A DNA stretch of 64,000 nt, taken from the NCBI GenBank assembly GCA_031555615.1, contig JAVBUF010000003.1, positions 62,001-126,000 of the forward strand, written 5' to 3'. The DNA comes from UBA935 sp031555615. GTDB lineage: Bacteria > Bacillota > Clostridia > Lachnospirales > Lachnospiraceae. How positions within the stretch are numbered: position 1 is the first letter of the stretch; each line of letters opens with the position of its first letter. This document shows, one piece after another, positions 43,858 to 53,432 of the stretch. The notes under the pieces are model-generated. The model made no database searches. It saw only the letters and a list, made by a program, of their open reading frames with translations, and had not been told where the DNA came from. A program made the position numbers and the translations under genes.

Positions 43858-45027
43858 TTATGCTTTCTTTCTCTTCGATATCAAATCAAATGTTACCGCT
43901 CCCAAAAGCACGATACCTTTTACCACCTTCTGAACATCCGTTGTCCATCCGATCAGGGACATACCGTTATTCAGGATACCCATGGTAAATGCGCCGATTA
44001 CCGCTCCGATAATAGTACCCACACCGCCGGAAGCTGCCGCTCCGCCGATATAACAGGAAGCAATGGCATCCAACTCAAATCCGTCACCGGCTTTAGGTGT
44101 TGCGGAAGCATTTCGGGCTGACAATACGATACCGGCCACACCAGCCAAAAGGCCCATGTTTGCATATACCCAGAAGAATACTTTCTTGGTATTGATACCG
44201 GATAGTCTGGCGGCTTTGCTGTTACCGCCCAGGGCATATACCTGACGTCCTGCCACTGTCTTGCTGGTGATAAAATGATAGATAACAACCAGCACCAGCA
44301 TAATGATCAAAACAATGGGAATACCGTTGTACTTGGCGATCTTCATAAAGAAGAACCATACAATTCCCAGAATAATAACATTCTTTAAAGCCAGCTGCCA
44401 GATGGGCTCGGTTTTAAAATTATATTTTTTCTTGGTGTTTAAGTTTTTGATTTCAAAGAAAATCAGCAGAACAGTTGCAATAACTGCTGCAAAAACACAC
44501 ACCAAATCCAATGTTCCATTGCCGAAAGGCACCTTTATGGTGGGTAAAAATCCAGCTCCTACCTTTACATAGCTTTCCGGTAACGGTCCTTTGGTCTGCG
44601 CTTTCAGGATCGTATATGTAAGTCCGCGGCCCATTAACATCGTTGCCAGGGTAACAACAAAAGGCGGGATTCCCAGATAAGCAATGAAAAATCCGGTAAA
44701 AAGACCAGTTGCACCGCCAATCAGCAATGCTGCGATAAAAGCTAACCAGATAGGTAATCCCATATCCACTACGATTATAGCTGCACAGGCGCCACATAAG
44801 GCCACTACCGAGCCAACGCCAAGGTCTACGTTCCCGGTCAGTACACAAAGCAGCATACCGGTAGCAAGAATTACTACATAACCGTTTTGCATAATCAGGT
44901 TATTGATGTTTACCGGTGTCGCATTGGATCCGCCGGATAAAATATAAAATATTAAAAAAATCGCAATCAAGGCAATGAACATACCGTACTGCTTGAAGTC
45001 AATACTTTCTCTTTTCTTTGTCTTCAT
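43858..45027 (-). CDS. mmsB: Multiple-monosaccharide ABC transporter permease (MmsB/GguB-like)
   Basis: 389 residues with about ten membrane segments and a BPD_transp_2 pattern as in ribose/xylose/galactose permeases (RbsC, XylH, MglC). GNVDLGVGSVVALCGACAA, VPFGNGTLD, the VAGRQVYALGGNSKAARLSGI motif (contact with the ATPase) and GGVGTIIGAVIGAFTMGILNNGMSLIG are typical. It imports aldoses with the ATPase 14 bp upstream and the ChvE-like binding lipoprotein further upstream. Last gene of the run, ended by the terminator at 43793. Confidence 0.92.
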   Translation of the reverse strand: MKTKKRESIDFKQYGMFIALIAIFLIFYILSGGSNATPVNINNLIMQNGYVVILATGMLLCVLTGNVDLGVGSVVALCGACAAIIVVDMGLPIWLAFIAALLIGGATGLFTGFFIAYLGIPPFVVTLATMLMGRGLTYTILKAQTKGPLPESYVKVGAGFLPTIKVPFGNGTLDLVCVFAAVIATVLLIFFEIKNLNTKKKYNFKTEPIWQLALKNVIILGIVWFFFMKIAKYNGIPIVLIIMLVLVVIYHFITSKTVAGRQVYALGGNSKAARLSGINTKKVFFWVYANMGLLAGVAGIVLSARNASATPKAGDGFELDAIASCYIGGAAASGGVGTIIGAVIGAFTMGILNNGMSLIGWTTDVQKVVKGIVLLGAVTFDLISKRKKA

Positions 45028-45041
45028 ATTCTCTCTCCTCG

Positions 45042-46592
45042 CTATTTTCTATTATGAGCCATGATACAACCCATGATTTTTTCCTGTGATACTTCTTCTT
45101 TGGTCAACTCACCGGCAATCTCACCTTCGTTGATCACATAAATCCGGTCACAGGTTCCGATCAGTTCAGGCATTTCCGAGGAAATGACAATAACCGCTTT
45201 TCCTTCTTTGGCCATATCATTAATGGCACAATAAATCTCATATTTGGCTCCTACATCAATACCTCTGGTGGGTTCGTCCAGAATCAATACATCCGGCTGG
45301 GTCAGCATCCATTTGGCCAGAACCACCTTTTGTTGATTTCCGCCGGAAAGGGAACCTACCGTCTGATTGATATTGTTAGCCTTTATATTAATCAGTCCCA
45401 TATATTCATCGGCTTTTACGATTTCTTCATTTTTATCCACAACACCTTTTTTAGAAAAATATCTTTTCAGGGCTGCCATGGTCATATTATGCTTCAAGTC
45501 ATCAATTAAAACTAACCCATAGGTCTTTCTATCCTCAGAGGTATAGGCAATTTTATTTTTGATGGCATCATTAACATTTTTAATATGTACAGGTTTTCCG
45601 TGCATTTTAATTCCACCGGATATTTTCTGACCATACTCCCGGCCAAAAATACTCATCGCCAATTCTGTCCGTCCGGCTCCCATCAATCCGGCAAATCCAA
45701 CTACTTCTCCGGCCCGTACATTGAAAGAAATATCATTGATCATTTTGCGGTCGGTATCATCCGGATGATATACATTCCAGTTTTCAACCTCCATAATGAC
45801 ATCTCCGATGGGGCACTCTTCCCGTTTTCGCTCCGGATAACGATTGGTCAATTCCCGGCCAACCATTCCTTTAATGATCCGGTCTTCCGAAAAGGTATCC
45901 ACACCTTTCACCAGCGTTTCGATTGCTTTTCCATCACGGATGATGGTAATGGCATCAGCCACGTAACTGATCTCATTTAACTTATGGGAAATAATGATAC
46001 AGGTAATTCCCTGTGCTTTCAGCTCCAGCATGATATCCAGAAGTTTTTTACTTTCTTCATCATTCAAAGCGGCCGTGGGCTCATCCAGAATGAGTAATTC
46101 TACTTTTTTTGCCATTGCTCTGGCAATTTCAATCAACTGCTGCTTGCCCACTCCCAAAGAGTTGACGGGAGCATTGACATCTTCATTTTCCAATCCTACT
46201 TTTGCAAGCATCTGACTGGCTTTACTTCTTGTTTCTGTCCAATTGATAACACCCTTCATGGATTTTTGTTCATTTCCGATAAATACGTTTTCAGCAATGG
46301 ACAAAAAAGGGCTAAGTGCCAATTCCTGATGGATGATAACAATTCCTTTTTCTTCACTGTCCTTAATTCGATGAAACTGTCCAATCTCACCATTATATAT
46401 AATGTCACCGGAATACTCGCCGTATGGATACACACCGGAAAGCACATTCATAAGAGTGGATTTTCCAGCACCGTTTTCCCCGCAAAGAGCATGGATTTCA
46501 CCACGCTTTACCTTGAAAGAAACGTCATCCAGTGCTTTTACACCGGAGAATTCCTTGGTAATATGATTCATTTCCAGAATAATATCTGACAT
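45042..46592 (-). CDS. mmsA: Multiple-monosaccharide ABC transporter ATPase, two domains (MmsA/GguA-like)
   Basis: 516 residues: two nucleotide-binding domains, as in RbsA/XylG/MglA. Domain 1: Walker A GENGAGKSTL (about 36-45), signature region LGVGKQQLIEIARA, Walker B LLILDEPTAAL. Domain 2: GLMGAGRTEL (degenerate Walker A, normal for this family), signature LSGGNQQKVVLAKW and LILDEPTRGIDVG. ATP use drives sugar uptake through the permease encoded 14 bp downstream. A hairpin lies in the 81-bp gap to the binding protein gene. AGGAG precedes the start. Confidence 0.93.
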   Translation of the reverse strand: MSDIILEMNHITKEFSGVKALDDVSFKVKRGEIHALCGENGAGKSTLMNVLSGVYPYGEYSGDIIYNGEIGQFHRIKDSEEKGIVIIHQELALSPFLSIAENVFIGNEQKSMKGVINWTETRSKASQMLAKVGLENEDVNAPVNSLGVGKQQLIEIARAMAKKVELLILDEPTAALNDEESKKLLDIMLELKAQGITCIIISHKLNEISYVADAITIIRDGKAIETLVKGVDTFSEDRIIKGMVGRELTNRYPERKREECPIGDVIMEVENWNVYHPDDTDRKMINDISFNVRAGEVVGFAGLMGAGRTELAMSIFGREYGQKISGGIKMHGKPVHIKNVNDAIKNKIAYTSEDRKTYGLVLIDDLKHNMTMAALKRYFSKKGVVDKNEEIVKADEYMGLINIKANNINQTVGSLSGGNQQKVVLAKWMLTQPDVLILDEPTRGIDVGAKYEIYCAINDMAKEGKAVIVISSEMPELIGTCDRIYVINEGEIAGELTKEEVSQEKIMGCIMAHNRK

Positions 46593-46635
46593 CTGCTCTC
46601 TTCTCCTTTATTTTCTTCTGCCCCATAATCAAAAG

Positions 46636-46658
46636 GGGCGACGACCAGGTCGCCGCCC
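46636..46658 (-). terminator. Intra-operon stem-loop between binding protein and ATPase genes
   Basis: GGGCGACGA (46636-46644) pairs with TCGCCGCCC (46650-46658) with one G-T wobble; on the reverse strand only CTTTT follows, so probably partial termination, which would give more binding protein than transporter. Confidence 0.5.
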
Positions 46659-46673
46659 TTATTTTTGTTATTA

Positions 46674-47846
46674 TTACAGCCCGATATCTGCTGCTGCATG
46701 AACGCCGCCGTCAACAACTACTTCTTTGATATTGTTTTTATCTACTGCTACAGGGATGCACAGATAAGAGGGAACGGTCAATACGTTATTGTTGTACTGT
46801 GTGGTATCATTGATTTCCGGCTCGCCGCCTTCTACCACTGCCTGAACCATGGTTACACACTTCTGTGCAAGAACCTTGGTATCTTTACAGATGGTCATGG
46901 TCTGATGTCCTGACAGGATGTTCTTGCATGCCATTGTTTCAGCATCCTGAGCGGTGATCATCGGCCAGTCTTCGCCTAACTTATAACCAGCACTTTCAAC
47001 TGCAGAACGAACGCCGTAAGCCAATCCGTCATAAGCAGTGATCGCGATATCCAGTTTCTTGTCAGCATAGTTTGCGGTTAAGATGTTTTCACATCTCTGC
47101 TGAGCAGTTTCCTGAGACCAACGAAGAGTGTTGTTGCTCTGGAAATCAATCTGTCCGGACTGGCAAACTAAAACGCCGTTGTCAAGATAAGGCTGGATTA
47201 CTTCCATAATTCCATCATATACGAAGTAAGCATTGTTATCATCGGGAGATCCCATGAATAATTCTACATTGTAGCTTCTTCCTTCAGCTGCTGCTGTTGC
47301 CAGATTCATGTTTTCTTCTACGTATTTAGCCATTAAAGTACCAACAGCTTTATTATCAAAGGTTGCGTAGTAAGAAACAGCATCGGTATCCATTAACAGA
47401 CGGTCATATGCGATAACCGGAATGCCTGCTGCCTTAGCCTGAGCCAGAGCATTTACCAATGCGGCTGAGTCTACTGCTGCAACAACGAGACAGTCAACAC
47501 CTTTGGCAACCAGGTTTTCAATCTGGGCTACCTGAGCCTGAACATCATCTTCTGCATACTGCAGGTCTACCTGATATCCTAATGCTTCTAACTGTTCTTT
47601 CATGTTAGCACCATCGTTGATCCATCTTTCGGATGACTGGGTAGGCATTGCTACACCAACTGTCGGTCCGTTTGCAGATGCTGCCGGTGCTTCTTCCTTA
47701 GCTGTGTCTGCTGCCGGTGCGTCTGCTGCCGGTGCGTCACTGGCTGTTTTGGTTTCGGTGCTTGTGGCCGGGGTGCTTCCGCAGCCAACGATCAGAGTGG
47801 AGAGCATTGCCACACTCAGTAACACAGAAAGTAATTTTCTCTTCAT
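46674..47846 (-). CDS. chvE: ChvE-like multiple-monosaccharide-binding lipoprotein
   Basis: 390 residues from the ATG at 47846, chosen for GGAGG upstream and because the signal peptide starts there. Lipobox LIVGC (Cys about 22), then an Ala/Pro/Thr-rich linker, then the sugar-binding fold: GPTVGVAMPTQSSERWINDG, GVDCLVVAAVDSAALV, IPVIAYDRLL, YYATFDNKAVG, ELFMGSPDDNNA, VLTVPSYLCIPVAVD. ChvE-type proteins bind several aldoses (arabinose, xylose, glucose, galactose). It is upstream of mmsA-mmsB and is presumably their binding protein. A close paralogue is at 53433. A 125-bp gap separates it from the previous gene; no clear promoter seen in it. Confidence 0.92.
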   Translation of the reverse strand: MKRKLLSVLLSVAMLSTLIVGCGSTPATSTETKTASDAPAADAPAADTAKEEAPAASANGPTVGVAMPTQSSERWINDGANMKEQLEALGYQVDLQYAEDDVQAQVAQIENLVAKGVDCLVVAAVDSAALVNALAQAKAAGIPVIAYDRLLMDTDAVSYYATFDNKAVGTLMAKYVEENMNLATAAAEGRSYNVELFMGSPDDNNAYFVYDGIMEVIQPYLDNGVLVCQSGQIDFQSNNTLRWSQETAQQRCENILTANYADKKLDIAITAYDGLAYGVRSAVESAGYKLGEDWPMITAQDAETMACKNILSGHQTMTICKDTKVLAQKCVTMVQAVVEGGEPEINDTTQYNNNVLTVPSYLCIPVAVDKNNIKEVVVDGGVHAAADIGL

Positions 47847-47971
47847 AAAAAATCCTCCGCTTATATGTTTTTTGTTGATTACAAGGGTAATTATATTGGT
47901 TCTCGGAGGCAAAATACATATAAAATTCTTCTTTTTACCCTGAAATTTATTCAAAATGACAAAAAAAGAAA

Positions 47972-49039
47972 TTACTTTCCCATATTTTTGGTGATAAATT
48001 CCTGCACATTTCCATAATTAATGATCTGATGAGGCAAGATGACATATTTTTCGTTTTTTATTGTAATTTCTTCCGGAATTTCTTCATCCATGGCCAACGC
48101 ATAAGCAATCTTCATAATGGCCTCAGCCTGTCCGTCGGCATCATTATAAACGGTTCCTTCCATGTATCTGGATTTGATCATTTCCAGTGCTTCCGACATA
48201 CCGTCTACACCCACGATGAGAGGACGCTTGTCCACGCTTCTTGATCCCAAAACTTCCAATGCACCCAGAGCCATATCATCATTATTGGAAATAATCAATT
48301 CAATCTGATAGGGATATTTATCTAACAGGCCGCTCATCTTGGTCTTTGCCTGAGCCCGATTCCAGTTGGCTATTTCATCCCCCAGCTTTTCCATTTCAAA
48401 ACCGGCATCCTTAAGGGTACTGACTGAAGCCTGGGTCCGCATGATGGCATCCTGATGATTGGGCTCTCCTTCCAGAATAATATACTGCAGGACACCATCC
48501 CCATTCTTATCGATTTCATCAAAGCGCTGACGGCAGGCTTCGATGATTATTTCTCCCTGCATTTCCCCAGCCTGGCTGGGGTCAATACCCACATAATAAA
48601 GCTTATCCCATCGCTCCAGATCTTCCTCTACCAGTTCCCGGTTAAAAAAGACCACCGGCATATCGGCATTTTTGGCTTTATCAATCACCGTAGTTGCATC
48701 GGTCCGGTCAACTAAAGCTACGCATACCACATCATAGCCCTTATCGGCAAACCGTTCCACCTGATCATTTTGTTTCAGCTGGCTTCCGCCGGCACTGACT
48801 ACCTCGGCACTGATAGTAACGCCGGTCCGCTGCTCCACTTCCTTCTGCCAGAGCATCAGATAAGATATGGTATCCACCATCAGGGATTCATACTCATCGT
48901 AAACGCAAATCCCGATCCGAATACTTTCCTTTTTTTCTCCCTGCTTTCCAAATCCGTAAGGATAAGAGCAGCCTGCCAGGTTCAGAATACAGGCAAAGCA
49001 AATAGTGCAAATAAACAGCCGTTTCCTTCTACCCTTCAT
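47972..49039 (-). CDS. Galactose/glucose-binding lipoprotein, MglB-like
   Basis: 355 residues. Lipobox LAGC (Cys about 24). Periplasmic-binding type 1 fold like MglB: SIRIGICVYDEYESLMVD, VVFFNRELVE, YVGIDPSQAGEMQGE, SNNDDMALGALEVL, and an EF-hand-like calcium loop DKNGDGVLQY that is diagnostic for the galactose/glucose-binding protein. It is encoded 11 bp after another binding protein and sits in the run containing the YesMN system. There is no second permease or ATPase nearby, so it is either a second feeder of MmsAB or an input for the sensor kinase. Confidence 0.85.
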   Translation of the reverse strand: MKGRRKRLFICTICFACILNLAGCSYPYGFGKQGEKKESIRIGICVYDEYESLMVDTISYLMLWQKEVEQRTGVTISAEVVSAGGSQLKQNDQVERFADKGYDVVCVALVDRTDATTVIDKAKNADMPVVFFNRELVEEDLERWDKLYYVGIDPSQAGEMQGEIIIEACRQRFDEIDKNGDGVLQYIILEGEPNHQDAIMRTQASVSTLKDAGFEMEKLGDEIANWNRAQAKTKMSGLLDKYPYQIELIISNNDDMALGALEVLGSRSVDKRPLIVGVDGMSEALEMIKSRYMEGTVYNDADGQAEAIMKIAYALAMDEEIPEEITIKNEKYVILPHQIINYGNVQEFITKNMGK

Positions 49040-49050
49040 CTCTTCTCCTC

Positions 49051-50037
49051 CTATTTCACAAATGGGAATAATAGCTTCTGATTACCGTCAGTGTACATAT
49101 CCTGCTTGGTAACCTCCCGAAATTCTACCATTTTCTGCAAAGCATCATTCTCATAATCCATTTCCCCTAAAAGCTTTTTGACCCCAAGATACCCAATACT
49201 GAATTCATTTTCATAAATCAGGGTCTCGATAACGCCCTCATCCAGATAAAACACCGCTTTATCCGTATTGGCAATAGCATATATCTTGACGGACTTAAAT
49301 TTTACCGACTTGTTCAGGTTTTTGGTGGCATCAATAATGGCATCGGCCGCCAGATTGTCTAATGCTACCACTACATCCACCGCTTCTTCCGTAAGCTCCC
49401 GTTGTAAAAAAATCATGGGCTGAAAATTTTGTTCATTTTCATTTCTGCTCCACACCACCTGTTTTTCGATTTTTCCGGCCAATGCATCGGTAAGTCCCTC
49501 ATAGCGCCTGGCCACGCTGTCACGATACCGGTGTTCTCCGATAATGGCCACCTTGATCTGGGGGGATTCCTGTTCCACAATAGCTTCCCCCAGGGCTTTA
49601 CCCATGGCGTAATTATCCGCCGACACTACCGGCGTGGCATTTTCTTCCCCAACTCCCGATTCTATCATGATTACCGGTATCTTAATCCGGGCATAATCCA
49701 GGTATTCTTTCATCCTTTCACTGTCACAGGCGGCAATCATCAGTGCTGATGCTCCATTGTTAATCTCCCTGGCGATCAAAGCAGCCTGCTCAATGATATC
49801 ATTTTCCCGATCGGTCTTGACGATATTGATTTCCGCACCCAGATCTTTTGCTGCCTGTTCGGCACCCAACTGCAGGTTTTCCCATTGAGAAGAGATATTT
49901 CCGCCGTAGAGAATAACTGAAATATTTACCGTTTTTTTATCCTCTCCGCCTATAAGGCCATAGTATAAGACCGCCAGAAGAAGAAAAAGAGCCACTGCCG
50001 TAATACTCAGCCACAAGAATGCTTTTCTATTTCTCAT
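49051..50037 (-). CDS. Membrane-anchored sugar-binding protein, RbsB-like
   Basis: 328 residues from the ATG at 50037 (AGGAG 6 bases upstream; overlaps the end of the kinase gene by 11 bases). Instead of a lipobox it has one N-terminal membrane helix (about 6-28) followed by a periplasmic-binding type 1 domain: ISVILYGGNISSQWENLQLGAEQAAKDL, ALMIAACDS, IPVIMIESG, VVALDNLAADAIIDA. A stable membrane anchor beside a histidine kinase is the layout of a sensory binding protein (three-component systems such as XylFII-LytS in Clostridium are the known case). Ligand not assigned. Confidence 0.82.
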   Translation of the reverse strand: MRNRKAFLWLSITAVALFLLLAVLYYGLIGGEDKKTVNISVILYGGNISSQWENLQLGAEQAAKDLGAEINIVKTDRENDIIEQAALIAREINNGASALMIAACDSERMKEYLDYARIKIPVIMIESGVGEENATPVVSADNYAMGKALGEAIVEQESPQIKVAIIGEHRYRDSVARRYEGLTDALAGKIEKQVVWSRNENEQNFQPMIFLQRELTEEAVDVVVALDNLAADAIIDATKNLNKSVKFKSVKIYAIANTDKAVFYLDEGVIETLIYENEFSIGYLGVKKLLGEMDYENDALQKMVEFREVTKQDMYTDGNQKLLFPFVK

Positions 50038-51802
50038 ACTCTTCTCCTTTCTGTTTCGGCAACCGAATGACCACCGTCGTTCCCTCATCCAGTTCGCTTT
50101 TTATGGTCAATCCGTAATCCCCCTTATAATACAGCTTGATTCGCTGATGAATATTTCTAAGGCCGATACCTGCGCCTTTCTTTCTGATTCTGGTGTCATC
50201 GGTGAGCAGCAGCTCCACTGTCTCTGCTTTCATCCCCATACCGTTATCACTCACTTCAAGATAAATATCCCCCTCTTTTTCATAACCCCGGAGAATGATC
50301 TTGCCTTCCTTCTCATCCATATGCTGAACACCGTAATAAATGGCATTTTCCAACAGGGGCTGAACGATCAGCTTGATGGTATTGTACTCCTCTATGGCCG
50401 GATCAATATCTATTTCCATATCAAATTTATTTTTGTAACGAATCTGCTGAATGTCCATATAGTATCTGGCATGGGCAACTTCCTCCCGGATGGGGATGAT
50501 ATTCTTCCCCTTACTGAGGCTGATCCGAAACAGCTTGGCTAATGATGTAATCATGGCAATGGCCTTCTGGTATTGGGCATTTTCTACCAGCCATACCACG
50601 GAATCCAGGGTATTGTACAAAAAGTGCGGATTGATCTGGGACTGCAGCACATCCAGCTCACTCCGGCGCATCTCCTGCTGCTCCCGCACCCTTTCTTCCA
50701 TTAGCTGGTTCATCTGCCGGACCATATAATTGATAGTCCGGCCCAGATGGCGTATTTCATGGGTTCCGCCAACGTAAATATCTCTGTCCCAATTACCGCT
50801 CTCCAGATATTTGATGGAATCCTCCAGCTTGCGGATAGGATCGGTTACACGGGAAGAAATAATGATATTTCCGAAAAGAATCAAAAATATGGTTAAAAAA
50901 GCAATCATAATTGTAAAAAGACGGATATGATACATATTGACATTGAATTCCTGCACCGGTATCACGCTGACCAGCTTCCAACCGGTATATCCCACCGATT
51001 TCACCAGAACCACGCGCTTTTCACCGTTAAATTCTTCGGTATGCTCGCCATCCTCATAATCGGCTACCGCCAGATTATTTTCCATATGTAATCCGGAGTA
51101 AATGGCCGACTGCCTGGGATGATAGATGATCTCTCCGTTCCGGTCTGTCAAATAAACATATCCCGACCCTATTTCATTGGCTTTTTCCAGCAGCTGCTGA
51201 ATACTGCTGAAATTCATATTGATCATCAAAACACCGCTGCGGGTTCGGCCCATATTGGTAAGCTCCACCGAACGGCTTAACGTAACCACCCAATAATAGC
51301 GATAGTTACTGTTCTTAAACAAATTTTGGACATAAGGAGTGGAAAAATGGAGACGGTCAATTTTTTCATTGGCCAGGATAAACCAGTTCTGGTTTTTGAT
51401 CTCAATTCCCTTCCGCCGTTCATCTACCGGTGCTGCAGCCATAACCGCACCATCTTCGGTAATACAGGCAATGCTGATGAGCTTATCTTTATTCGCCTCG
51501 TAAAGCAGATTCATCTCCTGATCAATGGGTCTCGCAGTTAAATCCCGGTTCTTGATGACGGTATAATACATGGCATCGGAAATCCCCATCATATTCCGCA
51601 GATAGGAATGCAGGTTCAGGTTGGCCTGATCCAGTAATACCTTGTTGCTTTCAATGGCTTCTCTTCTGCTGGACTGGGAAAACTGGGTATATAAAACAAT
51701 CCCCATAAAGCTCATACCCAAAATAGCAATTGCGGTAAAAGATATGGAAATAATTAATTGGATGCCTCTTTGTTGAAATTTCGTCATAAAAGGGAACTTC
51801 AT
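50027..51802 (-). CDS. yesM: YesM-type sensor histidine kinase
   Basis: 591 residues. Membrane helix (about 12-36), extracytoplasmic dCache-like domain (about 40-290), second membrane helix (about 298-318), HAMP (SSRVTDPIRKLEDSIKYLESGNWD), the LytS/YesM histidine kinase motif with phospho-His in SQINPHFLYNTLDSV, and HATPase_c (VQPLLENAIYYG, DNGMGM, GAGIGLRNIHQRI). Its start overlaps the stop of the YesN-type regulator gene by 4 bases, and its own end overlaps the next binding-protein gene. Likely measures sugar availability directly or through the adjacent binding proteins. Confidence 0.92.
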   Translation of the reverse strand: MKFPFMTKFQQRGIQLIISISFTAIAILGMSFMGIVLYTQFSQSSRREAIESNKVLLDQANLNLHSYLRNMMGISDAMYYTVIKNRDLTARPIDQEMNLLYEANKDKLISIACITEDGAVMAAAPVDERRKGIEIKNQNWFILANEKIDRLHFSTPYVQNLFKNSNYRYYWVVTLSRSVELTNMGRTRSGVLMINMNFSSIQQLLEKANEIGSGYVYLTDRNGEIIYHPRQSAIYSGLHMENNLAVADYEDGEHTEEFNGEKRVVLVKSVGYTGWKLVSVIPVQEFNVNMYHIRLFTIMIAFLTIFLILFGNIIISSRVTDPIRKLEDSIKYLESGNWDRDIYVGGTHEIRHLGRTINYMVRQMNQLMEERVREQQEMRRSELDVLQSQINPHFLYNTLDSVVWLVENAQYQKAIAMITSLAKLFRISLSKGKNIIPIREEVAHARYYMDIQQIRYKNKFDMEIDIDPAIEEYNTIKLIVQPLLENAIYYGVQHMDEKEGKIILRGYEKEGDIYLEVSDNGMGMKAETVELLLTDDTRIRKKGAGIGLRNIHQRIKLYYKGDYGLTIKSELDEGTTVVIRLPKQKGEEYEK

Positions 51803-53403
51803 GATCCTTGCTCTCCCTGATTTACCCGATACTTTGATGGTGAAATTCCATATAGCTTCTTAAAGACATAGCTAAAATAGTTGGGATCCATGTACCCCAC
51901 CATCTCCGAAATAATATAAGCCTTTTCTTCGGTGGTGTTCAAAAGCTTGATTGCCTCCTCCATCCGTACCTGTGTCAGATAATTGACAAAACTCATACCG
52001 GTCTCTTTTTTAAAAAGAGTAGAAAAATAAGTGGGACTCAAATTCAGAAAATGGCAAAGCCTTTCTACCGATATTTCCGGATCACTGTAATTTTCCTGGA
52101 TATACTGTTTCGCCCTCTCGATCAGCAGCTTGGTGGTATCGGTTCTTTCACGGCGAATCTGTCCCCGCAGATTCAGGCAGATGGTTATCAGCTTCTCCCC
52201 CATCTCCTGCAGAGATTCAAAATCCTTAACGCTGCTTTGAAAGTAAAGGGCCATCCCCTCTATCTGTCCGGCATCCAGTTCATAGACCCGGGAAAGCCTG
52301 GTGATTTCCACCGCCATCTCCATAAAATAAGTCTGCAATGCGGTCATGGACACTCTGGCCTGTTCCAGCTTTTTCATTTGTCCCCGGACTGTTTTTTCGA
52401 TATCCTCCGGTGTACCCAGCTTAATATCACGGATAACTGTCTGGATTTCTTTCTCCCCAATAACAAACCGTTCTTCCGTATTGGGTTCGATATCCTGAAT
52501 AAAGATGACCTGATTGGCTCCCATCAAAATCCGGTATTCCATAGCGGTCTGGGCTTCTTTGCAGGAATGGTTCAATTCGGTCAGTTCCCGGCAGACATTG
52601 CCGATTCCACCGGTAATGTTCACATTCAAAAGCTTGGAAGCCATCTTGCAGATCTTATCGATGGCCTGAATCAGCACCACCAATTCGGATTTTTCCCGGA
52701 GCATGGCCAGCACGGCAATAGTGTCCAGATAATTGACGCACTGCACCCGCAATTCTTTTTTCAGATTTTCTTCCACAATCTGCTGCAGGGATACTAACAT
52801 CAAATTCACCTTCGCATCCCCAGTCATGCCCTCCATCTTTAAGAGACCGGCTGCATAATAAGGGGCCTTCATATCTAAGCGGTATTGTTCCACAAAATGA
52901 TCAATCTCCTCGCTGACGATATTTCCTTCTAAAAGAGATATCATAAAATTTTGCTGCAGCAAGGGAAGGCTTTCCTGATAATAAGTTTCCAGCCTTTCCA
53001 TATTTCTCTTTTGATCCCGTTCCTCATCCAGCCGTCCTTTGATCCGCCTGAATACCTCCTGAAGCTCAATAGTATCAATAGGCTTCAGAATATATTCTTC
53101 CGCTTCCAGCTTAATGGCCTCTTTGGCATATTCAAATTCATCATATCCGGAAAAAATCACAATTTTTGTTCCGTATATCCGTTCTTTTAATTTTTTGCAA
53201 AAAGTAATGCCATCCATAAAGGGCATCTGGATGTCCGTAAGCACCACATCCGGACAGAGTTTTTCTGCTTTTTCCAGGGCATCTTCCCCGTTTTCGGCTG
53301 ATTCCGCAACCTGAAACCCAAGAGCTTCCCAATCCACTCTGCGGATGATACCTTCCCGCACTTCTTCTTCATCATCTACGATCATGACGCTATAGTATTC
53401 CAT
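51799..53403 (-). CDS. yesN: YesN-type response regulator with AraC-family DNA-binding domain
   Basis: 534 residues from the ATG at 53403, with GGAGGGG upstream; a longer frame would add 7 residues. Receiver (DDEEEVREGI, phospho-Asp in VLTDIQMPFMDG, Lys in LKPID), a long middle region, and a C-terminal AraC double helix-turn-helix (ISVERLCHFLNLSPTYFSTL and AYIISEMVGYMDPNYFSYVF, ending GISPSKYR). Partner of the overlapping YesM kinase gene. Probable targets are the flanking binding-protein and transporter genes, as is usual for YesMN systems beside sugar transporters. Confidence 0.93.
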   Translation of the reverse strand: MEYYSVMIVDDEEEVREGIIRRVDWEALGFQVAESAENGEDALEKAEKLCPDVVLTDIQMPFMDGITFCKKLKERIYGTKIVIFSGYDEFEYAKEAIKLEAEEYILKPIDTIELQEVFRRIKGRLDEERDQKRNMERLETYYQESLPLLQQNFMISLLEGNIVSEEIDHFVEQYRLDMKAPYYAAGLLKMEGMTGDAKVNLMLVSLQQIVEENLKKELRVQCVNYLDTIAVLAMLREKSELVVLIQAIDKICKMASKLLNVNITGGIGNVCRELTELNHSCKEAQTAMEYRILMGANQVIFIQDIEPNTEERFVIGEKEIQTVIRDIKLGTPEDIEKTVRGQMKKLEQARVSMTALQTYFMEMAVEITRLSRVYELDAGQIEGMALYFQSSVKDFESLQEMGEKLITICLNLRGQIRRERTDTTKLLIERAKQYIQENYSDPEISVERLCHFLNLSPTYFSTLFKKETGMSFVNYLTQVRMEEAIKLLNTTEEKAYIISEMVGYMDPNYFSYVFKKLYGISPSKYRVNQGEQGS

Positions 53404-53432
53404 TGTATCCCCTCCTTCTCCCATTCTTCCTG

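Noticed and set aside
47847..47971. Catabolite-repression (cre) site or promoter before the chvE gene
   Set aside because: The region is AT-rich, but no cre-like palindrome or well-spaced promoter could be identified.
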